Part shown: in pieces, positions 46,744 through 57,951 of the stretch
Position numbering within the stretch: the stretch's first letter is position 1
How the letters are laid out: each line of letters starts with the position of its first letter
Source of the DNA: an uncultured Neomegalonema sp.
GTDB taxonomy: Bacteria; Pseudomonadota; Alphaproteobacteria; Rhodobacterales; Rhodobacteraceae
Assembly: GCA_938008165.1 (NCBI GenBank)
Contig: CALLLP010000025.1
Coordinates: 1-64,000, forward strand
Direction of reading: 5' to 3'
DNA: 64,000 bases
The notes under the pieces: generated by a model
Told to the model about the DNA's origin: nothing
What the model saw: the letters and a program-made list of their open reading frames with translations, nothing else
Database searches by the model: none
Position numbers and translations under genes: made by a program

Positions 46744-46779
46744 AGAGTCGGGGGGAATGTTCCCCGGCTCTTTTCTTTT
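46744..46779 (+). terminator. Intrinsic terminator after tuf
   Basis: 10-bp stem 46744-46753 / 46762-46771 (one G-U pair), 8-nt loop, then TTTTCTTTT. It separates the str operon from the S10 operon, so rpsJ should have its own promoter in 46780-46895, which I could not pinpoint. Confidence 0.85.
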
Positions 46780-46895
46780 CTCCGCATCCGTGAACTGCGA
46801 TCAGATTCGGTCTTCCGTGCAGCAATAATGCGCTTCTTCAGTGCCGTTAGCCTGCTCAATCCGGTCGCATGTCACTCTAGGCAAGAGGCGTTCCC

Positions 46896-47204
46896 ATGCA
46901 GGGACAGAATATTCGCATTAGGCTGAAAGCTTTCGATCACCGCACGCTTGACAGTTCAGCGCGCGAGATCGTCAACACGGCCAAACGCACAGGCGCCCAG
47001 GTTAGAGGTCCCATCCCCTTGCCGACGCGGATTGAGCGTTTTACGGTTCTTCGGTCGCCCCATATCGACAAGAAAAGCCGTGAGCAGTTCGAGATCAGGA
47101 CGCATAAGCGTCTCCTCGACATCGTTGACCCGACCCCGCAAACCGTCGATGCGCTGATGAAGCTCGACCTTGCGGCCGGTGTTGACGTCGAGATTAAGCT
47201 GTAA
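46896..47204 (+). CDS. rpsJ: 30S ribosomal protein S10
   Basis: 102 residues, standard S10 ('[14 protein letters not shown]', '[21 protein letters not shown]'). It also works in transcription antitermination as NusE. It opens the S10-spc-alpha series. Confidence 0.98.
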   Translation: MQGQNIRIRLKAFDHRTLDSSAREIVNTAKRTGAQVRGPIPLPTRIERFTVLRSPHIDKKSREQFEIRTHKRLLDIVDPTPQTVDALMKLDLAAGVDVEIKL

Positions 47205-47216
47205 GGAGTGGGCGAG

Positions 47217-48065
47217 ATGCGTACAGGCGTAATCGCTCGGAAACTGGGAATGACCCGGTTGTTCATGGAAGACGGTCGGCAAGTGCCGGTTACCGTTCTT
47301 TCGATGGATAACGTTCAGGTCGTGGCCCAGCGGACATCTGAGCGTGACGGATATACTGCCGTCCAACTCGGTGCAGGCAATGCCAAGCCGAAAAATGTCA
47401 GCAAGCCGATGCGGGGCCATTTCACGGTCGCCAAAGTCGAGCCGAAACGGAAGATGGCGGAATTCCGCGTCACCGAAGACAACCTCATTGACGTGGGTGA
47501 AGAAATCATCGCCAGCCATTTCTTTGAGGGTCAACTGGTCGATGTGGTCGGCACCTCGATCGGTAAGGGCTTCGCGGGTGCGATGAAACGCCATAACTTC
47601 GGTGGTTTGCGCGCGACACACGGTGTCTCGATCAGTCACCGTTCGCATGGTTCGACCGGACAGTGTCAGTTTCCCGGCAAGGTGTTCAAGGGCAAGAAAA
47701 TGGCCGGTCATATGGGTGCTGCCCGTGTGACGACCCAGAATCTTCGCGTTGAGCGCACTGATGTGGATCGTGGTCTTGTCATGGTGCGTGGGTCTGTGCC
47801 CGGTGCCAAAGGGGGCTGGGTCATCATTCGCGATGCGGTGAAGAAAGACCAAAGCGACGCGGTTCTCTATCCCGGCGCATTGCGCTCCGCCGCCGCTGCT
47901 GCCGAGAAAGCCGCTGAAGAAGCCGCCGCTGCCGCTGCTGCCGAAGAAGAAGCCGCCCGTCAGGCCGCTGCCGAAGCCGAGCAGGCCGCAATGGAAGCTG
48001 CCGAATCCAGCGATGCGGGTTCGGGTGACAGTGCATCCGATACGCCAGAAGGGGACAAGGCATGA
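47217..48065 (+). CDS. rplC: 50S ribosomal protein L3 with long acidic/Ala-rich tail
   Basis: 282 residues. The L3 core starts '[20 protein letters not shown]' and includes '[20 protein letters not shown]', reaching about residue 220. The last 60 residues are an extension made largely of Ala and Glu (helical, then Ser/Gly/Asp-rich) that E. coli L3 lacks. Longer L3 proteins occur in this group. AAGGAG eight bases upstream picks ATG 47217 over GTG 47208. It overlaps rplD by 4 bp. Confidence 0.97.
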   Translation: MRTGVIARKLGMTRLFMEDGRQVPVTVLSMDNVQVVAQRTSERDGYTAVQLGAGNAKPKNVSKPMRGHFTVAKVEPKRKMAEFRVTEDNLIDVGEEIIASHFFEGQLVDVVGTSIGKGFAGAMKRHNFGGLRATHGVSISHRSHGSTGQCQFPGKVFKGKKMAGHMGAARVTTQNLRVERTDVDRGLVMVRGSVPGAKGGWVIIRDAVKKDQSDAVLYPGALRSAAAAAEKAAEEAAAAAAAEEEAARQAAAEAEQAAMEAAESSDAGSGDSASDTPEGDKA

Positions 48066-48706
48066 AACACGATGTCCTGACCCTCGATGCCGGTGCTTCC
48101 GGTGACATCGATCTCGATGAATCGGTTTTTGGTGTTGCGCCCCGTGCCGACATCCTTCACCGGGTGGTACGTTGGCAACTCGCCAAGCGTCAGGCCGGTA
48201 CGCATAAGGTCAAAGGCCGGTCCGAAGTCTCGTACTCGACCAAGAAGATCTATCGCCAGAAGGGCACCGGCGGCGCACGCCACGGCTCCCGCGGTGCTCC
48301 GATCTTCCGTCATGGTGGTGTCTATAAAGGCCCCACCCCGCGTAGCCACGCCCATGAACTGCCGAAGAAAGTCCGTGCGCTTGGGCTGAAAATGGCCCTG
48401 TCGGACAAGGCGTCGAGCGACCGTCTCATCGTCATCGATTCAGCGACGCTTGAGGATGGCAAGACCAAGTCTCTCAAGGCTCATCTCGAAAAGCTTGGGG
48501 TGCGCAAGGCTCTGTTCATCGATGGCGGCGATGTGGATGCAGGTTTTGCCCGTGCCGCTCGCAATCTTGACGGCGTGGATGTACTGCCGAGTGCCGGAGC
48601 CAATGTCTATGACATCATGCTCAAGGACACTCTGGTCGTGACGCGTGCCGGTATCGATGCGCTGACGGCTCGGCTTTCCTCCGATAAGAAGGATGACGCA
48701 GCATGA
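48062..48706 (+). CDS. rplD: 50S ribosomal protein L4
   Basis: 214 residues. '[28 protein letters not shown]' is the loop that lines the peptide exit tunnel. In E. coli L4 represses this operon; no matching leader was analysed here. ATGA overlaps at both ends, with rplC and rplW. Confidence 0.98.
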   Translation: MKHDVLTLDAGASGDIDLDESVFGVAPRADILHRVVRWQLAKRQAGTHKVKGRSEVSYSTKKIYRQKGTGGARHGSRGAPIFRHGGVYKGPTPRSHAHELPKKVRALGLKMALSDKASSDRLIVIDSATLEDGKTKSLKAHLEKLGVRKALFIDGGDVDAGFARAARNLDGVDVLPSAGANVYDIMLKDTLVVTRAGIDALTARLSSDKKDDAA

Positions 48707-48999
48707 GCGCGAAACCCGAACATTATGACGTGATCCGTCGCCCGCTGATTACGGAAAAGTCGACCATGGCTTCCGAAGCCAACGCGGTCGTTTTCGAAGT
48801 GGCGATCGACGCGACCAAACCTGCGATCCGTGAAGCGATCGAAGCGCTGTTCGATGTCAAAGTGCGCAGCGTCAACACCCTTATTCAAAAGGGTAAGACC
48901 AAAGTTTTTCGCGGTCGTCGCGGACGGCGAAGCGATATGAAAAAAGCGGTTGTGCGCCTCGAAGACGGGCACATGATTGATGTAATGACGGGCCTGTAA
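48703..48999 (+). CDS. rplW: 50S ribosomal protein L23
   Basis: 98 residues with '[19 protein letters not shown]' and the extended '[19 protein letters not shown]' loop. L23 sits at the tunnel exit and docks trigger factor and the signal recognition particle. Coupled to rplD by an ATGA overlap. Confidence 0.98.
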   Translation: MSAKPEHYDVIRRPLITEKSTMASEANAVVFEVAIDATKPAIREAIEALFDVKVRSVNTLIQKGKTKVFRGRRGRRSDMKKAVVRLEDGHMIDVMTGL

Positions 49000-49055
49000 T
49001 CAGGCCCTGATAAGTGTTTGCGGGGGCATGGCCCCCGACGCGGGAGACAGGAAGC

Positions 49056-49892
49056 ATGGCGTTAAAGAAATACAAGCCGACTACGCCGGGCCAGCGCGCG
49101 CTGGTGCTGATCGACCGCTCCGATCTTTGGTCGGGCCGCCCCGAAAAGACCCTTACACAGGGTCTGACGAAAAAGGGCGGTCGGAACAATACAGGACGCA
49201 TTACGGCGCGTCGGATCGGTGGCGGAGCGAAAAAGCTTTACCGGGTAATCGATTTCAAACGACGGAAGTGGGATATGCCCGCAACCGTTGAGCGGATTGA
49301 ATACGATCCCAACCGGACCGCATTTATCGCGCTGGTCCAATACGAGGATGGTGAGCGAAACTACATCATCGCGCCTCAGCGTCTTTCGGTTGGCGACACC
49401 ATTGTCGCGGGCGAGAAAGTCGATGTGAAGCCCGGCAACGCGATGCCCATTTCCGGCATGCCGGTCGGCACCATTGTCCATAACGTCGAGATGAAACCCG
49501 GTAAGGGGGGCCAGATCGCGCGTTCGGCTGGTTCTTATGTGCAGTTTGTCGGTCGTGACGGTGGATACGCACAGGTTCGCCTTGGATCGGGTGAATTGCG
49601 TCGGGTTCGTCAGGAATGCATGGCGACGGTCGGTGCTGTTTCGAACCCCGATCATTCGAACCAAAATCTTGGTAAAGCGGGCCGCACTCGCTGGAAGGGC
49701 AAGCGCCCTTCGGTTCGCGGTGTTGCGATGAACCCGATCGATCACCCGCATGGTGGTGGTGAGGGCCGTACTTCAGGGGGCCGTACGCCCGTTACGCCCT
49801 GGGGTAAGGACACCAAGGGTCGCCGCACGCGGTCGAACAAGACGACCGATAAATACATCATCCGCAGCCGCCACGCGCGCAAGAAGAAATAG
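49056..49892 (+). CDS. rplB: 50S ribosomal protein L2
   Basis: 278 residues, starting '[20 protein letters not shown]', with the conserved '[19 protein letters not shown]' region near the peptidyl transferase centre. The ATG at 49056 is preceded by a GAGACAGGAA stretch; the earlier in-frame start at 49014 adds a non-conserved leader and was rejected. Confidence 0.99.
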   Translation: MALKKYKPTTPGQRALVLIDRSDLWSGRPEKTLTQGLTKKGGRNNTGRITARRIGGGAKKLYRVIDFKRRKWDMPATVERIEYDPNRTAFIALVQYEDGERNYIIAPQRLSVGDTIVAGEKVDVKPGNAMPISGMPVGTIVHNVEMKPGKGGQIARSAGSYVQFVGRDGGYAQVRLGSGELRRVRQECMATVGAVSNPDHSNQNLGKAGRTRWKGKRPSVRGVAMNPIDHPHGGGEGRTSGGRTPVTPWGKDTKGRRTRSNKTTDKYIIRSRHARKKK

Positions 49893-49903
49893 GGAACACC
49901 AGT

Positions 49904-50182
49904 ATGCCCCGTTCCGTATGGAAAGGCCCGTTCGTCGACGGCTATCTGCTGAAAAAAGCAGAGAAATCGCGTGAATCCGGTCGCAAGGAAGTCATCAAGA
50001 CCTGGTCGCGTCGCTCGACCATCCTGCCGCAATTCGTCGGTCTTACCTTTGGTGTCCATAACGGACGCAAGCACATTCCAGTGCTGGTATCCGAAGATAT
50101 GATCGGCCAGAAACTCGGCGAATACGCACCGACGCGCACCTATTACGGGCACGCGGCGGACAAGAAAGCGAAGCGGAAGTAG
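49904..50182 (+). CDS. rpsS: 30S ribosomal protein S19
   Basis: 92 residues, '[20 protein letters not shown]' and '[21 protein letters not shown]'. Head protein of the small subunit that contacts S13. 11 bp after rplB. Confidence 0.98.
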   Translation: MPRSVWKGPFVDGYLLKKAEKSRESGRKEVIKTWSRRSTILPQFVGLTFGVHNGRKHIPVLVSEDMIGQKLGEYAPTRTYYGHAADKKAKRK

Positions 50183-50186
50183 ACCG

Positions 50187-50567
50187 ATGGCAAAAGAGAA
50201 AAACCCCCGCCGCTGCGCCGATAATGAGGCGATGGCCGTTGCGCGTATGCTGCGCGTCAGCCCCCAGAAGCTCAATCTCGTGGCTGAACAAATTCGCGGC
50301 AAGCCCGTTGCCACGGCTCTCGCCGATCTGACCTTTTCGAAGAAGCGGATCGCGATCGATGTGAAAAAGGCGCTGCAATCTGCCGTCGCGAATGCCGAAA
50401 ACAACCATAATCTCGACGTCGATACACTCATCGTCGCCGAAGCATGGGTCGGCAAGAACATCACCCTGAAACGTGGTCGCCCGCGCGCCCGTGGTCGGTT
50501 TGGCAAGATTCTCAAGCCGTTCAGCCAGCTGACCATCAAGGTCCGTGAAGTCGAGGAGGCCGCGTAA
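50187..50567 (+). CDS. rplV: 50S ribosomal protein L22
   Basis: 126 residues with '[20 protein letters not shown]' and the tunnel-lining hairpin near '[18 protein letters not shown]'. Its stop shares one base with the rpsC start (TAATG). Confidence 0.98.
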   Translation: MAKEKNPRRCADNEAMAVARMLRVSPQKLNLVAEQIRGKPVATALADLTFSKKRIAIDVKKALQSAVANAENNHNLDVDTLIVAEAWVGKNITLKRGRPRARGRFGKILKPFSQLTIKVREVEEAA

Positions 50568-51289
50568 TGGGTCAGAAAGTCAATCCGATTGGCCTGCGCC
50601 TCGGGATTAACCGGACATGGGAATCCCGCTGGTATGCCAATGCCCATGAATATGGGGATCTTCTCAAAGAAGACATGAATATTCGCGAGTTCATTCACAA
50701 GGAATGTAAACAAGCGAGCATCAGCCGTGTCGTCATTGAGCGCCCGCACAAGAAATGCCGCGTCACGATCTATGCCGGTCGTCCGGGTATCATCATCGGC
50801 AAGAAAGGTGCGGATATCGAAAAGCTGCGCCAGAAGCTGACGCGCTTTACCGATAGCGAGCTGCACCTCAATATCGTCGAAGTGCGCAAGCCGGAGCTGG
50901 ATGCTCAGTTGGTCGCCGAGAACATCGCGCAGCAGCTTGAGCGCCGCGTGTCTTTCCGTCGTGCTCTGAAGCGTGCGGTTCAGACCTCCATGCGCATGGG
51001 CGCGCTTGGGATCCGTGTGAATATCGCCGGTCGCCTTGGTGGCGCGGAGATTGCGCGGACGGAATGGTATCGCGAAGGCCGGGTGCCGCTGCACACGCTG
51101 CGCGCCGATATCGATTATGCAACCTCTGAGTCCAAGACGCCTTACGGCATCTGCGGCGTCAAAGTGTGGATTTTCAAGGGCGAAGTCCTTGAGCATGATC
51201 CGACCGCTCGTGACCGTCGGGTTCAGGAAATGCAGGAAGGAGGTCGCCCCGGTGGCGATCGTCGTCCTCGCCGCGACCGTGATCGCTGA
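50567..51289 (+). CDS. rpsC: 30S ribosomal protein S3
   Basis: 240 residues, '[20 protein letters not shown]' and KH domain '[14 protein letters not shown]'. The C-terminus is an Arg/Gly/Asp-rich tail. S3 lines the mRNA entry channel. Confidence 0.99.
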   Translation: MGQKVNPIGLRLGINRTWESRWYANAHEYGDLLKEDMNIREFIHKECKQASISRVVIERPHKKCRVTIYAGRPGIIIGKKGADIEKLRQKLTRFTDSELHLNIVEVRKPELDAQLVAENIAQQLERRVSFRRALKRAVQTSMRMGALGIRVNIAGRLGGAEIARTEWYREGRVPLHTLRADIDYATSESKTPYGICGVKVWIFKGEVLEHDPTARDRRVQEMQEGGRPGGDRRPRRDRDR

Positions 51290-51302
51290 GGGAGAATAGG
51301 AT

Positions 51303-51716
51303 ATGCTACAACCCAAGCGCACCAAATTCCGCAAGATGTTCAAGGGCCGGATTAAAGGTCAGGCCAAGGGCGGTGCGGATCTGAATTTTGGCTCCTATGG
51401 GCTGAAGGCTCTGGAGCCTGATCGCATCACATCGCGTCAGATTGAATCCGCCCGTCGCGCGATTACGCGTCACATGAAGCGTCAGGGCCGCATCTGGATC
51501 CGCATCTTTCCCGATACTCCGGTCACCAAGAAACCGACCGAAGTTCGTATGGGTAAGGGTAAAGGCTCCGTTGAATTCTGGGCTGCAAAAGTAAAACCCG
51601 GTCGCATCATGTTCGAGATTGACGGCGTGGGTGAACCTGTTGCAAAAGAAGCGCTCCGACTCGCGGCGATGAAATTGCCGGTTAAATGTCGGATTGTCGC
51701 TCGCGAAGATTGGTAG
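51303..51716 (+). CDS. rplP: 50S ribosomal protein L16
   Basis: 137 residues, '[19 protein letters not shown]' and '[19 protein letters not shown]'. It contacts the A-site tRNA elbow. 13 bp after rpsC. Confidence 0.98.
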   Translation: MLQPKRTKFRKMFKGRIKGQAKGGADLNFGSYGLKALEPDRITSRQIESARRAITRHMKRQGRIWIRIFPDTPVTKKPTEVRMGKGKGSVEFWAAKVKPGRIMFEIDGVGEPVAKEALRLAAMKLPVKCRIVAREDW

Positions 51717-51768
51717 TACGGCCTGCATCCACAAGGGGTGTAACGGTCGAGTTTTGGAGGTCTCCACT

Positions 51769-51975
51769 ATGACGGTGGAAGAAATGCGCGGAAAAACGGT
51801 CGAGGAGCTTCGCGAGGAGTTGCTGACGCTTAAGAAAGAGCAGTTCAACCTGCGTTTTCAGGCGGCTGGCAATACGCTTGAGAACACATCACGTGTCCGG
51901 GTTGTCCGTCGGGATGTCGCACGCGTGCTGACCGTCCTTAATGAAAAGGCCCGCGACGCGGCCAGCGCCGCCTGA
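51769..51975 (+). CDS. rpmC: 50S ribosomal protein L29
   Basis: 68 residues: '[20 protein letters not shown]' and '[17 protein letters not shown]'. The ATG at 51769 has GGAGG eight bases upstream; the frame is open further up to 51694, but that part overlaps rplP and is not conserved. Confidence 0.96.
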   Translation: MTVEEMRGKTVEELREELLTLKKEQFNLRFQAAGNTLENTSRVRVVRRDVARVLTVLNEKARDAASAA

Positions 51976-51994
51976 GCGAGAAACGAGAAACAAG

Positions 51995-52231
51995 ATGCCT
52001 AAACGCATATTGCAGGGACAGGTCGTCAGCGACACCAATCATCAGACCATTGTGGTCAATGTTGAGCGTCGTTTTCGTCATCCTGTTTTGAAGAAAACGC
52101 TTCGTAAAACGAAAAAATACCATGCACATGATCCGCAGAATTCTGCAAAGGTCGGTGATTTGGTTCGTATTATCGAATGCTCGCCAATTTCGAAACTGAA
52201 ACGCTGGGAGCTTCTTTCCGAACAAGGATAG
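51995..52231 (+). CDS. rpsQ: 30S ribosomal protein S17
   Basis: 78 residues, '[20 protein letters not shown]' and '[10 protein letters not shown]', an oligonucleotide-binding fold. ATG 51995 gives the canonical N-terminus. A 71-bp gap to rplN follows. Confidence 0.97.
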   Translation: MPKRILQGQVVSDTNHQTIVVNVERRFRHPVLKKTLRKTKKYHAHDPQNSAKVGDLVRIIECSPISKLKRWELLSEQG

Positions 52232-52302
52232 AAAACCCAGATCTACGAAACCGGCGGCGATCCGACGTGTTTCGGTGATGCCACAAGGTCGGGAGATCGA
52301 CT

Positions 52303-52671
52303 ATGATACAGATGCAGTCCAATTTGGACGTTGCTGACAATTCCGGTGCGCGACGTGTTCAGTGCATCAAGGTTCTGGGCGGCGCCAAGCGCCGTTATGC
52401 CCATGTAGGCGATGTGATCGTGGTCTCCGTCAAGGAAGCCATTCCCCGTGGTCGAGTGAAGAAGGGCGAGGTCCGTAAGGCTGTCGTCGTTCGCACCGCC
52501 AAGGCGATCCGCCGCGAAGACGGTACGGTCATCCGCTTCGATGGCAATGCCGCTGTTATTCTAAACAATAACAACGAGCCGGTTGGCACCCGCATCTTCG
52601 GGCCTGTCCCCCGTGAGCTGCGCGGCAAAAACTACATGAAAATCATTTCGCTCGCGCCGGAGGTGCTTTGA
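52303..52671 (+). CDS. rplN: 50S ribosomal protein L14
   Basis: 122 residues, '[20 protein letters not shown]' and the closing '[24 protein letters not shown]'. It forms an inter-subunit bridge. Its stop overlaps the rplX start by one base (TGATG). Confidence 0.99.
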   Translation: MIQMQSNLDVADNSGARRVQCIKVLGGAKRRYAHVGDVIVVSVKEAIPRGRVKKGEVRKAVVVRTAKAIRREDGTVIRFDGNAAVILNNNNEPVGTRIFGPVPRELRGKNYMKIISLAPEVL

Positions 52672-52985
52672 TGGCTGCGAAACTTAAAAAAGGCGATAAG
52701 GTCGTCGTCATCGCGGGTCGTGACAAGGGCGTCGAAGGCGAGATCGAGCGCGTGATGCCTTCTGAAGGCCGCGCGGTTGTCACCGGCGTCAATACTGTCA
52801 TCCGTCACACAAAGCAGAGTCAGGCATCCCAGGGCGGTCGTATCCCCAAGGCGATGCCGATCGACTTGTCGAATCTTGCGATGATCGACCCCAAGGATGG
52901 TGGCCCCACGCGTGTCGGCTTCCGCATGGAAGACGGCAAGAAAGTACGATTTGCCAAGAAGTCGGGAGATGTGATCGATGGCTGA
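52671..52985 (+). CDS. rplX: 50S ribosomal protein L24
   Basis: 104 residues with the KOW motif '[20 protein letters not shown]' near the N-terminus. ATG 52671 was used; an in-frame TTG sits three bases earlier. Overlaps rplE by 8 bp. Confidence 0.98.
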   Translation: MAAKLKKGDKVVVIAGRDKGVEGEIERVMPSEGRAVVTGVNTVIRHTKQSQASQGGRIPKAMPIDLSNLAMIDPKDGGPTRVGFRMEDGKKVRFAKKSGDVIDG

Positions 52986-53547
52986 TGGCTCACACTACAT
53001 CCCGCGTCTGAAGACGCTCTATGATACCGAAATTCGTGCCAAAATGCAGGAAGAGTTCAAATACAAGAACTCGATGCAGGTGCCTCAGCTCGAAAAGATC
53101 GTGCTGAATATCGGTGTCGGCGATGCCGTTCAGGATACTAAGCGCGTCAAGAAAGCCGCTGAGGAGCTGGCCCTGATTGCCGGACAACAGCCGGTTATCA
53201 CCCGCGCCAAGAATTCCATCGCGGGCTTTAAGGTACGCGAAGGAATGCCGCTTGGCACCAAAGTTACTCTGCGCCGTGCGCGCATGTATGATTTTCTTGA
53301 CCGCCTGATTACGGTTGCCATGCCGCGCATTCGTGACTTTCGCGGCGTGAAGGTCAACAGCTTCGATGGGCGGGGCAACTATGCGCTTGGCCTCAAGGAA
53401 CACATCATCTTCCCCGAGATCGATTATGACAAGGTCGATCAAGTCCGCGGTATGGATGTCATCATTTGCACGACGGCGAAAAATGACGATGAGGCGCGCG
53501 CGCTTCTGAAACATTTCAACATGCCGTTTACGCAGCCGGGACAGTAG
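52978..53547 (+). CDS. rplE: 50S ribosomal protein L5
   Basis: 189 residues, '[19 protein letters not shown]' and '[28 protein letters not shown]'. It is a 5S rRNA-binding protein. Its start lies inside the end of rplX. Confidence 0.99.
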   Translation: MADGSHYIPRLKTLYDTEIRAKMQEEFKYKNSMQVPQLEKIVLNIGVGDAVQDTKRVKKAAEELALIAGQQPVITRAKNSIAGFKVREGMPLGTKVTLRRARMYDFLDRLITVAMPRIRDFRGVKVNSFDGRGNYALGLKEHIIFPEIDYDKVDQVRGMDVIICTTAKNDDEARALLKHFNMPFTQPGQ

Positions 53548-53564
53548 GGAGAGGGACGAGTACA

Positions 53565-53870
53565 ATGGCAAAAGACGGTACAATCCAGACCAATTTGAAA
53601 CGCGAGCGCCTCGTGAAGAAATTCGCAGCGAAGCGCGAAGCCCTCAAGGCAATCGCAAACGATCAGGACAAGTCGCCTGAGGAGCGGTTCAAGGCACGCC
53701 TCGATTTGGCTGAACTGCCGCGCAACAGCGCACCGAACCGACTTCGCAATCGCTGTTCGATGACGGGTCGTCCGCGCGGGTATTACCGCAAGCTCAAGAT
53801 GTCGCGTATCGCGCTTCGTGAATTGGCCAGCCAGGGAATGATCCCCGGCATGACCAAATCCAGCTGGTGA
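53565..53870 (+). CDS. rpsN: 30S ribosomal protein S14, zinc-independent form
   Basis: 101 residues, the longer C-minus form without the two CxxC zinc pairs; only one cysteine is present in '[21 protein letters not shown]'. The closing '[11 protein letters not shown]' is typical. 17 bp after rplE. Confidence 0.98.
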   Translation: MAKDGTIQTNLKRERLVKKFAAKREALKAIANDQDKSPEERFKARLDLAELPRNSAPNRLRNRCSMTGRPRGYYRKLKMSRIALRELASQGMIPGMTKSSW

Positions 53871-53883
53871 TGGAGGGTTACTG

Positions 53884-54282
53884 ATGAACGTTTCCGATCC
53901 TCTAGGGGATATGCTGACCCGCATCCGCAATGCTCAGATGCGCGGTAAGTCAACCGTTGTGACCCCTGCTTCCAAGCTGCGTGGCTGGGTTCTCGATGTT
54001 CTCAAGGAAGAGGGCTATATCCGCGCCTATGAGAACACGGTGGATGAGCGGAACATGCCGCAATTCACGATCTCGTTGAAATACTTCGAAGGCCAGCCGG
54101 TTATCCGCGAGCTTTCGCGGGTTTCGAAGCCCGGTCGACGGGTCTATAGCAATGTAAAAGAAATGCCCCGTGTTCGTAACGGTCTCGGTGTTTCCATCGT
54201 CTCCACGCCGAAGGGTGTGATGTCCGATGCGAGCGCACGGGACGCGAATGTCGGTGGCGAGGTTCTGTGCACCGTCTTCTGA
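53884..54282 (+). CDS. rpsH: 30S ribosomal protein S8
   Basis: 132 residues, '[20 protein letters not shown]' and '[19 protein letters not shown]'. In E. coli S8 represses the spc operon by binding near rplE; no site was analysed here. 13 bp after rpsN. Confidence 0.99.
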   Translation: MNVSDPLGDMLTRIRNAQMRGKSTVVTPASKLRGWVLDVLKEEGYIRAYENTVDERNMPQFTISLKYFEGQPVIRELSRVSKPGRRVYSNVKEMPRVRNGLGVSIVSTPKGVMSDASARDANVGGEVLCTVF

Positions 54283-54329
54283 TGATTGACAAGGCGGGCG
54301 CATTGGCCCGGAAGGATTGAGGGAAAATC

Positions 54330-54863
54330 ATGTCCCGAATTGGTAAACGACCCGTCGAAGTGCCTCAGGGTGTGGAGATCAAGCTGGACGGTAACACCGT
54401 CAACGTCAAAGGCCCTAAAGGTGTGCGTGTGTTCCACGCACCCGATGAAGTTGCAATCGCGATGGAAGAGGGCGCAGTGACGGTCAAGCCTGCTAATGAC
54501 ACGCAGCGCGCGCGTCAGATGTGGGGCATGTCTCGCACGCAGATCGAGAACTGCGTGATTGGCGTCAAGGACGGCTTCATCCGCAAGCTGGAAGTGCAGG
54601 GCGTCGGGTATCGCGCTCAGGCGCAGGGCAAGACGCTCAAGCTATCGCTTGGGTATTCCCACGATATCGATTTTGCGATCCCTGATGGTATCGAGGTCAA
54701 GACCCCGAAGCCGACCGAGATCGAAGTGAGCGGCATCGACCAGCAGCAGGTTGGTCAGGTCGCCGCAAACATCCGTGAGTGGCGCAAGCCTGAGCCTTAC
54801 AAGGGCAAGGGTATCCGCTATGCCGACGAATATATCTTCCGTAAGGAAGGCAAAAAGAAGTAA
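54330..54863 (+). CDS. rplF: 50S ribosomal protein L6
   Basis: 177 residues, '[19 protein letters not shown]' and the C-terminal '[25 protein letters not shown]'. It binds near the sarcin-ricin loop and the factor site. 47 bp after rpsH. Confidence 0.99.
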   Translation: MSRIGKRPVEVPQGVEIKLDGNTVNVKGPKGVRVFHAPDEVAIAMEEGAVTVKPANDTQRARQMWGMSRTQIENCVIGVKDGFIRKLEVQGVGYRAQAQGKTLKLSLGYSHDIDFAIPDGIEVKTPKPTEIEVSGIDQQQVGQVAANIREWRKPEPYKGKGIRYADEYIFRKEGKKK

Positions 54864-54874
54864 GGGCCGCGACA

Positions 54875-55231
54875 ATGGCAAAATCCATGTCTCCACTCGC
54901 CCGTCGCCGGATGCGGGTTCGCAGCAAGCTGAAACGCGTTATGCGTGGTCGGCTTCGCCTGAGCGTTTTCCGTTCGGGCCGCAATATCTACGCGCAGGTT
55001 ATCGATGACACCAAGGGTGTGACCGTTGCCTCGGCTTCGACGCTCGACAAGGATTTGTCGCTGCGCGGCAAGGCCGATGTCGATGCGGCATCGCAGGTAG
55101 GTAAACTTGTTGCCGAGCGCGCGAAGGCCGCCGGGGTCGAGGATGTCTACTTCGATCGGGGTGGCTATCTGTTCCATGGCCGTGTGAAGGCGCTCGCGGA
55201 TTCTGCCCGCGAAGCCGGCCTCAATTTCTAG
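54875..55231 (+). CDS. rplR: 50S ribosomal protein L18
   Basis: 118 residues, '[20 protein letters not shown]' and '[28 protein letters not shown]'. It binds 5S rRNA together with L5. 11 bp after rplF. Confidence 0.98.
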   Translation: MAKSMSPLARRRMRVRSKLKRVMRGRLRLSVFRSGRNIYAQVIDDTKGVTVASASTLDKDLSLRGKADVDAASQVGKLVAERAKAAGVEDVYFDRGGYLFHGRVKALADSAREAGLNF

Positions 55232-55243
55232 GAGAGCGCGCTC

Positions 55244-55819
55244 ATGGCACGTAGAGACAGAGAAGAAGAACAGTCTGAATTCGTTGATCGCCTTGTCCAC
55301 ATCAACCGTGTGGCCAAAGTCGTCAAGGGGGGCCGCCGTTTTGGTTTTGCCGCTCTTGTGGTGGTCGGAGATCAGAAAGGCCGTGTCGGTTTTGGCAAGG
55401 GCAAGGCCCGTGAAGTGCCGGAGGCCATCCGCAAGGCGACTGAGCAGGCAAAGACCAATATGATCCGCGTTCCTTTGCGTGAGGGTCGGACCTTGCATCA
55501 TGACATCGAAGGGCGCTGGGGCGCTGGCAAGGTTGTCATGCGGACTGCGCCTGAGGGAACTGGCATCATTGCCGGGGGTCCGATGCGTGCCGTGTTCGAA
55601 ACGCTGGGTATCCGTGATATCGTGGCGAAATCGAACGGTTCGCAGAACCCCTATAACATGGTTCGCGCGACCATCGAAGGTCTCAAGGCCGAAGACAGTC
55701 CCCGCCGGGTTGCTTCTCGCCGGGGCCTGAAAGTCGCGCAGCTTGTGTCTCGTCGTGGGGATGCCCCGCGTGCTGAGAAGACCGAAGAAGTGGTTTCGGA
55801 GGATGTTCAAGTTGGCTAA
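55244..55819 (+). CDS. rpsE: 30S ribosomal protein S5
   Basis: 191 residues. Double-stranded-RNA-like domain '[20 protein letters not shown]' and '[21 protein letters not shown]'. It matters for decoding accuracy. Its last codons overlap the ribosome binding site and start region of rpmD. Confidence 0.99.
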   Translation: MARRDREEEQSEFVDRLVHINRVAKVVKGGRRFGFAALVVVGDQKGRVGFGKGKAREVPEAIRKATEQAKTNMIRVPLREGRTLHHDIEGRWGAGKVVMRTAPEGTGIIAGGPMRAVFETLGIRDIVAKSNGSQNPYNMVRATIEGLKAEDSPRRVASRRGLKVAQLVSRRGDAPRAEKTEEVVSEDVQVG

Positions 55820-56000
55820 GACACTCGTCGTCAAGCAGGTCGGTAGCCCGATCCGCCGCCCCAAGGAGCAGCGTGATACGCTGATCGGTCTGGGTCTGAA
55901 CAAGATGCATAAAACCCGCGAGCTGGAGGACACTCCTTCCGTTCGGGGCATGATCCGCAAGATTCCCCATCTTGTTCAGGTGATTGAAGAACGGGGCTAA
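55812..56000 (+). CDS. rpmD: 50S ribosomal protein L30 (TTG start)
   Basis: 62 residues, '[20 protein letters not shown]' onward, a canonical L30. The start is taken as TTG 55812: it gives the conserved MAKT beginning, and GGAGGA (55798-55803) lies eight bases upstream. An in-frame ATG at 55803 overlaps that ribosome binding site and would add three residues (MFK). The gene overlaps the end of rpsE by 8 bp. Confidence 0.92.
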   Translation: MAKTLVVKQVGSPIRRPKEQRDTLIGLGLNKMHKTRELEDTPSVRGMIRKIPHLVQVIEERG

Positions 56001-56072
56001 GGCCCTGAATAACGATACCGTGTTCCGGGTGCCTGTTGACGCACACCCGTGCTTCCGGTCAAGGAGAGCGTC

Positions 56073-56582
56073 ATGATCAAGTTGAATGAACTGCGCGATA
56101 ACGCCGGTGCGACCAAGGCAAAGAAACGCCGTGGACGCGGCCCCGGTTCTGGCCTCGGTAAAATGGGTGGTCGGGGCATCAAGGGCCAGACCTCGCGTTC
56201 CGGTGTTGCGATCAAGGGGTTCGAAGGTGGGCAGATGCCCATCCATCGCCGCCTGCCCAAGCGCGGATTCAACAGCATCAATCGCAAGGAATTCGCGGTT
56301 GTGAATACGGGCCAGCTTCAGGCAGCTATCGACCGGGGTGCGATCGATGCATCCCAGCCCGTTACGATGGCATCGCTGATCGACGGCGGTGTCGTGCGTC
56401 GTGCTCGCAAGCATGGGCTGCGTATTCTCGGAAAAGGGGAGCTGAATGCTTCCCTGACGATTACGGCTGCTGGCGCTTCCGCCGGGGCCAATGAGATCGT
56501 TTCCAAGGCTGGCGGTTCGATCACGATCGAAGCTGTCGCCCCGCAAGCCGCAGAAGCGAAAGCGGCGGAACAGGACGCGTGA
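56073..56582 (+). CDS. rplO: 50S ribosomal protein L15
   Basis: 169 residues, '[19 protein letters not shown]' and '[20 protein letters not shown]'. The C-terminus is a little longer than in E. coli and ends Ala/Glu-rich. AAGGAG precedes ATG 56073. The 72-bp gap from rpmD holds no gene. Confidence 0.98.
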   Translation: MIKLNELRDNAGATKAKKRRGRGPGSGLGKMGGRGIKGQTSRSGVAIKGFEGGQMPIHRRLPKRGFNSINRKEFAVVNTGQLQAAIDRGAIDASQPVTMASLIDGGVVRRARKHGLRILGKGELNASLTITAAGASAGANEIVSKAGGSITIEAVAPQAAEAKAAEQDA

Positions 56583-56619
56583 GCGAAGGCTCGCGCTATT
56601 CTCCGAATCGGAGTGCATG

Positions 56620-57951
56620 ATGGCTTCGGCTGCAGAACAACTCGCCGCGAATATGAGCTGGAAGGCCTTTGGCAAAGCCAAGGACCTTCAAAACCGCCTG
56701 TTGTTCACACTCGGGCTGTTGATCGTATATCGGCTTGGTACTTACATTCCCTTACCGGGCGTCGACCCTGAACAGCTTGCCGCTCTTGTCGAGCGCGCTC
56801 AGGGGGGTATTGGCGATATCCTCAATACCTTTACGGGTGGTGCCATCGGTCGCATGTCGATCTTTGCGCTCGGTATCATGCCGTATATCTCCGCTTCGAT
56901 TATCATGCAGCTGATGACCTCGATGGTCCCCTCGCTTGAGAAATTGAAGAAAGAGGGCGAGCAGGGCCGTAAAAAGATCAACCAGTATACCCGCTACGGT
57001 ACTCTGGCGCTGGCCACGGTTCAGGCTTGGGGTATGGCTTCGGGGCTGGATTCCAACGGTATTTCCAGCGATCCGGGCATGTTCTTCCGCATCGTCGCCG
57101 CCACGACATTGGTGGGCGGCACCATGTTTCTGATGTGGCTGGGCGAGCAGATCACTGCGCGCGGCGTCGGCAATGGTATTTCGCTGATCATCTTTTGCGG
57201 TATCGTTGCGGAGCTTCCCGGCGCGATTGCACAGACCCTGTCTCTGGGTCAGCAGGGTATCTTGTCGCCTGCAATCATCATCGGCATCATCATCATGGCC
57301 ATCGTGGTCATCGCGTTTGTGGTCTTCATGGAGCGGGCGCAGCGTCGTATTCTGATCCAATACCCCAAGCGACAGGTCAATCAGGGCAAGATGGTCGGTG
57401 GTGAGAACTCGCATTTGCCGCTCAAGGTCAATACGGCCGGTGTCATTCCGCCCATCTTTGCCTCGTCGTTGCTGATCCTGCCCTTGACGGCGGTTGGTTT
57501 CTTCGGTCAGGGCGGTCCGGATTGGCTGACGACCGTGACCAGTCTTCTGGGGCGTGGGCAGCCGCTTTATCTCGGCCTCTACGTGGCTTTGATCGTGTTT
57601 TTCGCCTTTTTCTACACGGCTGTTGTGTTCAATCCTGAGGAAGTGTCCGAGAATCTCAAGCGCCATGGCGGTTTTGTTCCCGGTATCCGGCCCGGTAAGA
57701 ATACGTCGAAATATCTCGATTATGTTCTGACGCGACTGACTGTCGTTGGCGCGATCTATCTCTCGCTGGTCTGTCTGTTGCCTGAAATCCTGACCTCGCG
57801 TATGTCTGTGCCGTTCTACTTTGGCGGAACATCCTTGCTGATTATTGTCAGCGTGACGATGGACACTGTATCGCAAATCCAGAGTCATCTGTTGGCGCAT
57901 CAATATGAAGGTTTGATCCAGCGGTCGAAACTGAGAGGGCGCAAGCGGTGA
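56620..57951 (+). CDS. secY: Preprotein translocase channel subunit SecY
   Basis: 443 residues with ten membrane helices; the plug/first-helix region '[25 protein letters not shown]' and the cytoplasmic loop '[24 protein letters not shown]' are characteristic. It is the protein-conducting channel of the inner membrane. ATG 56620 is six bases from GGAG; ATG 56617 is only three. It overlaps adk by 4 bp; rpmJ, which often follows secY, is absent. Confidence 0.98.
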   Translation: MASAAEQLAANMSWKAFGKAKDLQNRLLFTLGLLIVYRLGTYIPLPGVDPEQLAALVERAQGGIGDILNTFTGGAIGRMSIFALGIMPYISASIIMQLMTSMVPSLEKLKKEGEQGRKKINQYTRYGTLALATVQAWGMASGLDSNGISSDPGMFFRIVAATTLVGGTMFLMWLGEQITARGVGNGISLIIFCGIVAELPGAIAQTLSLGQQGILSPAIIIGIIIMAIVVIAFVVFMERAQRRILIQYPKRQVNQGKMVGGENSHLPLKVNTAGVIPPIFASSLLILPLTAVGFFGQGGPDWLTTVTSLLGRGQPLYLGLYVALIVFFAFFYTAVVFNPEEVSENLKRHGGFVPGIRPGKNTSKYLDYVLTRLTVVGAIYLSLVCLLPEILTSRMSVPFYFGGTSLLIIVSVTMDTVSQIQSHLLAHQYEGLIQRSKLRGRKR

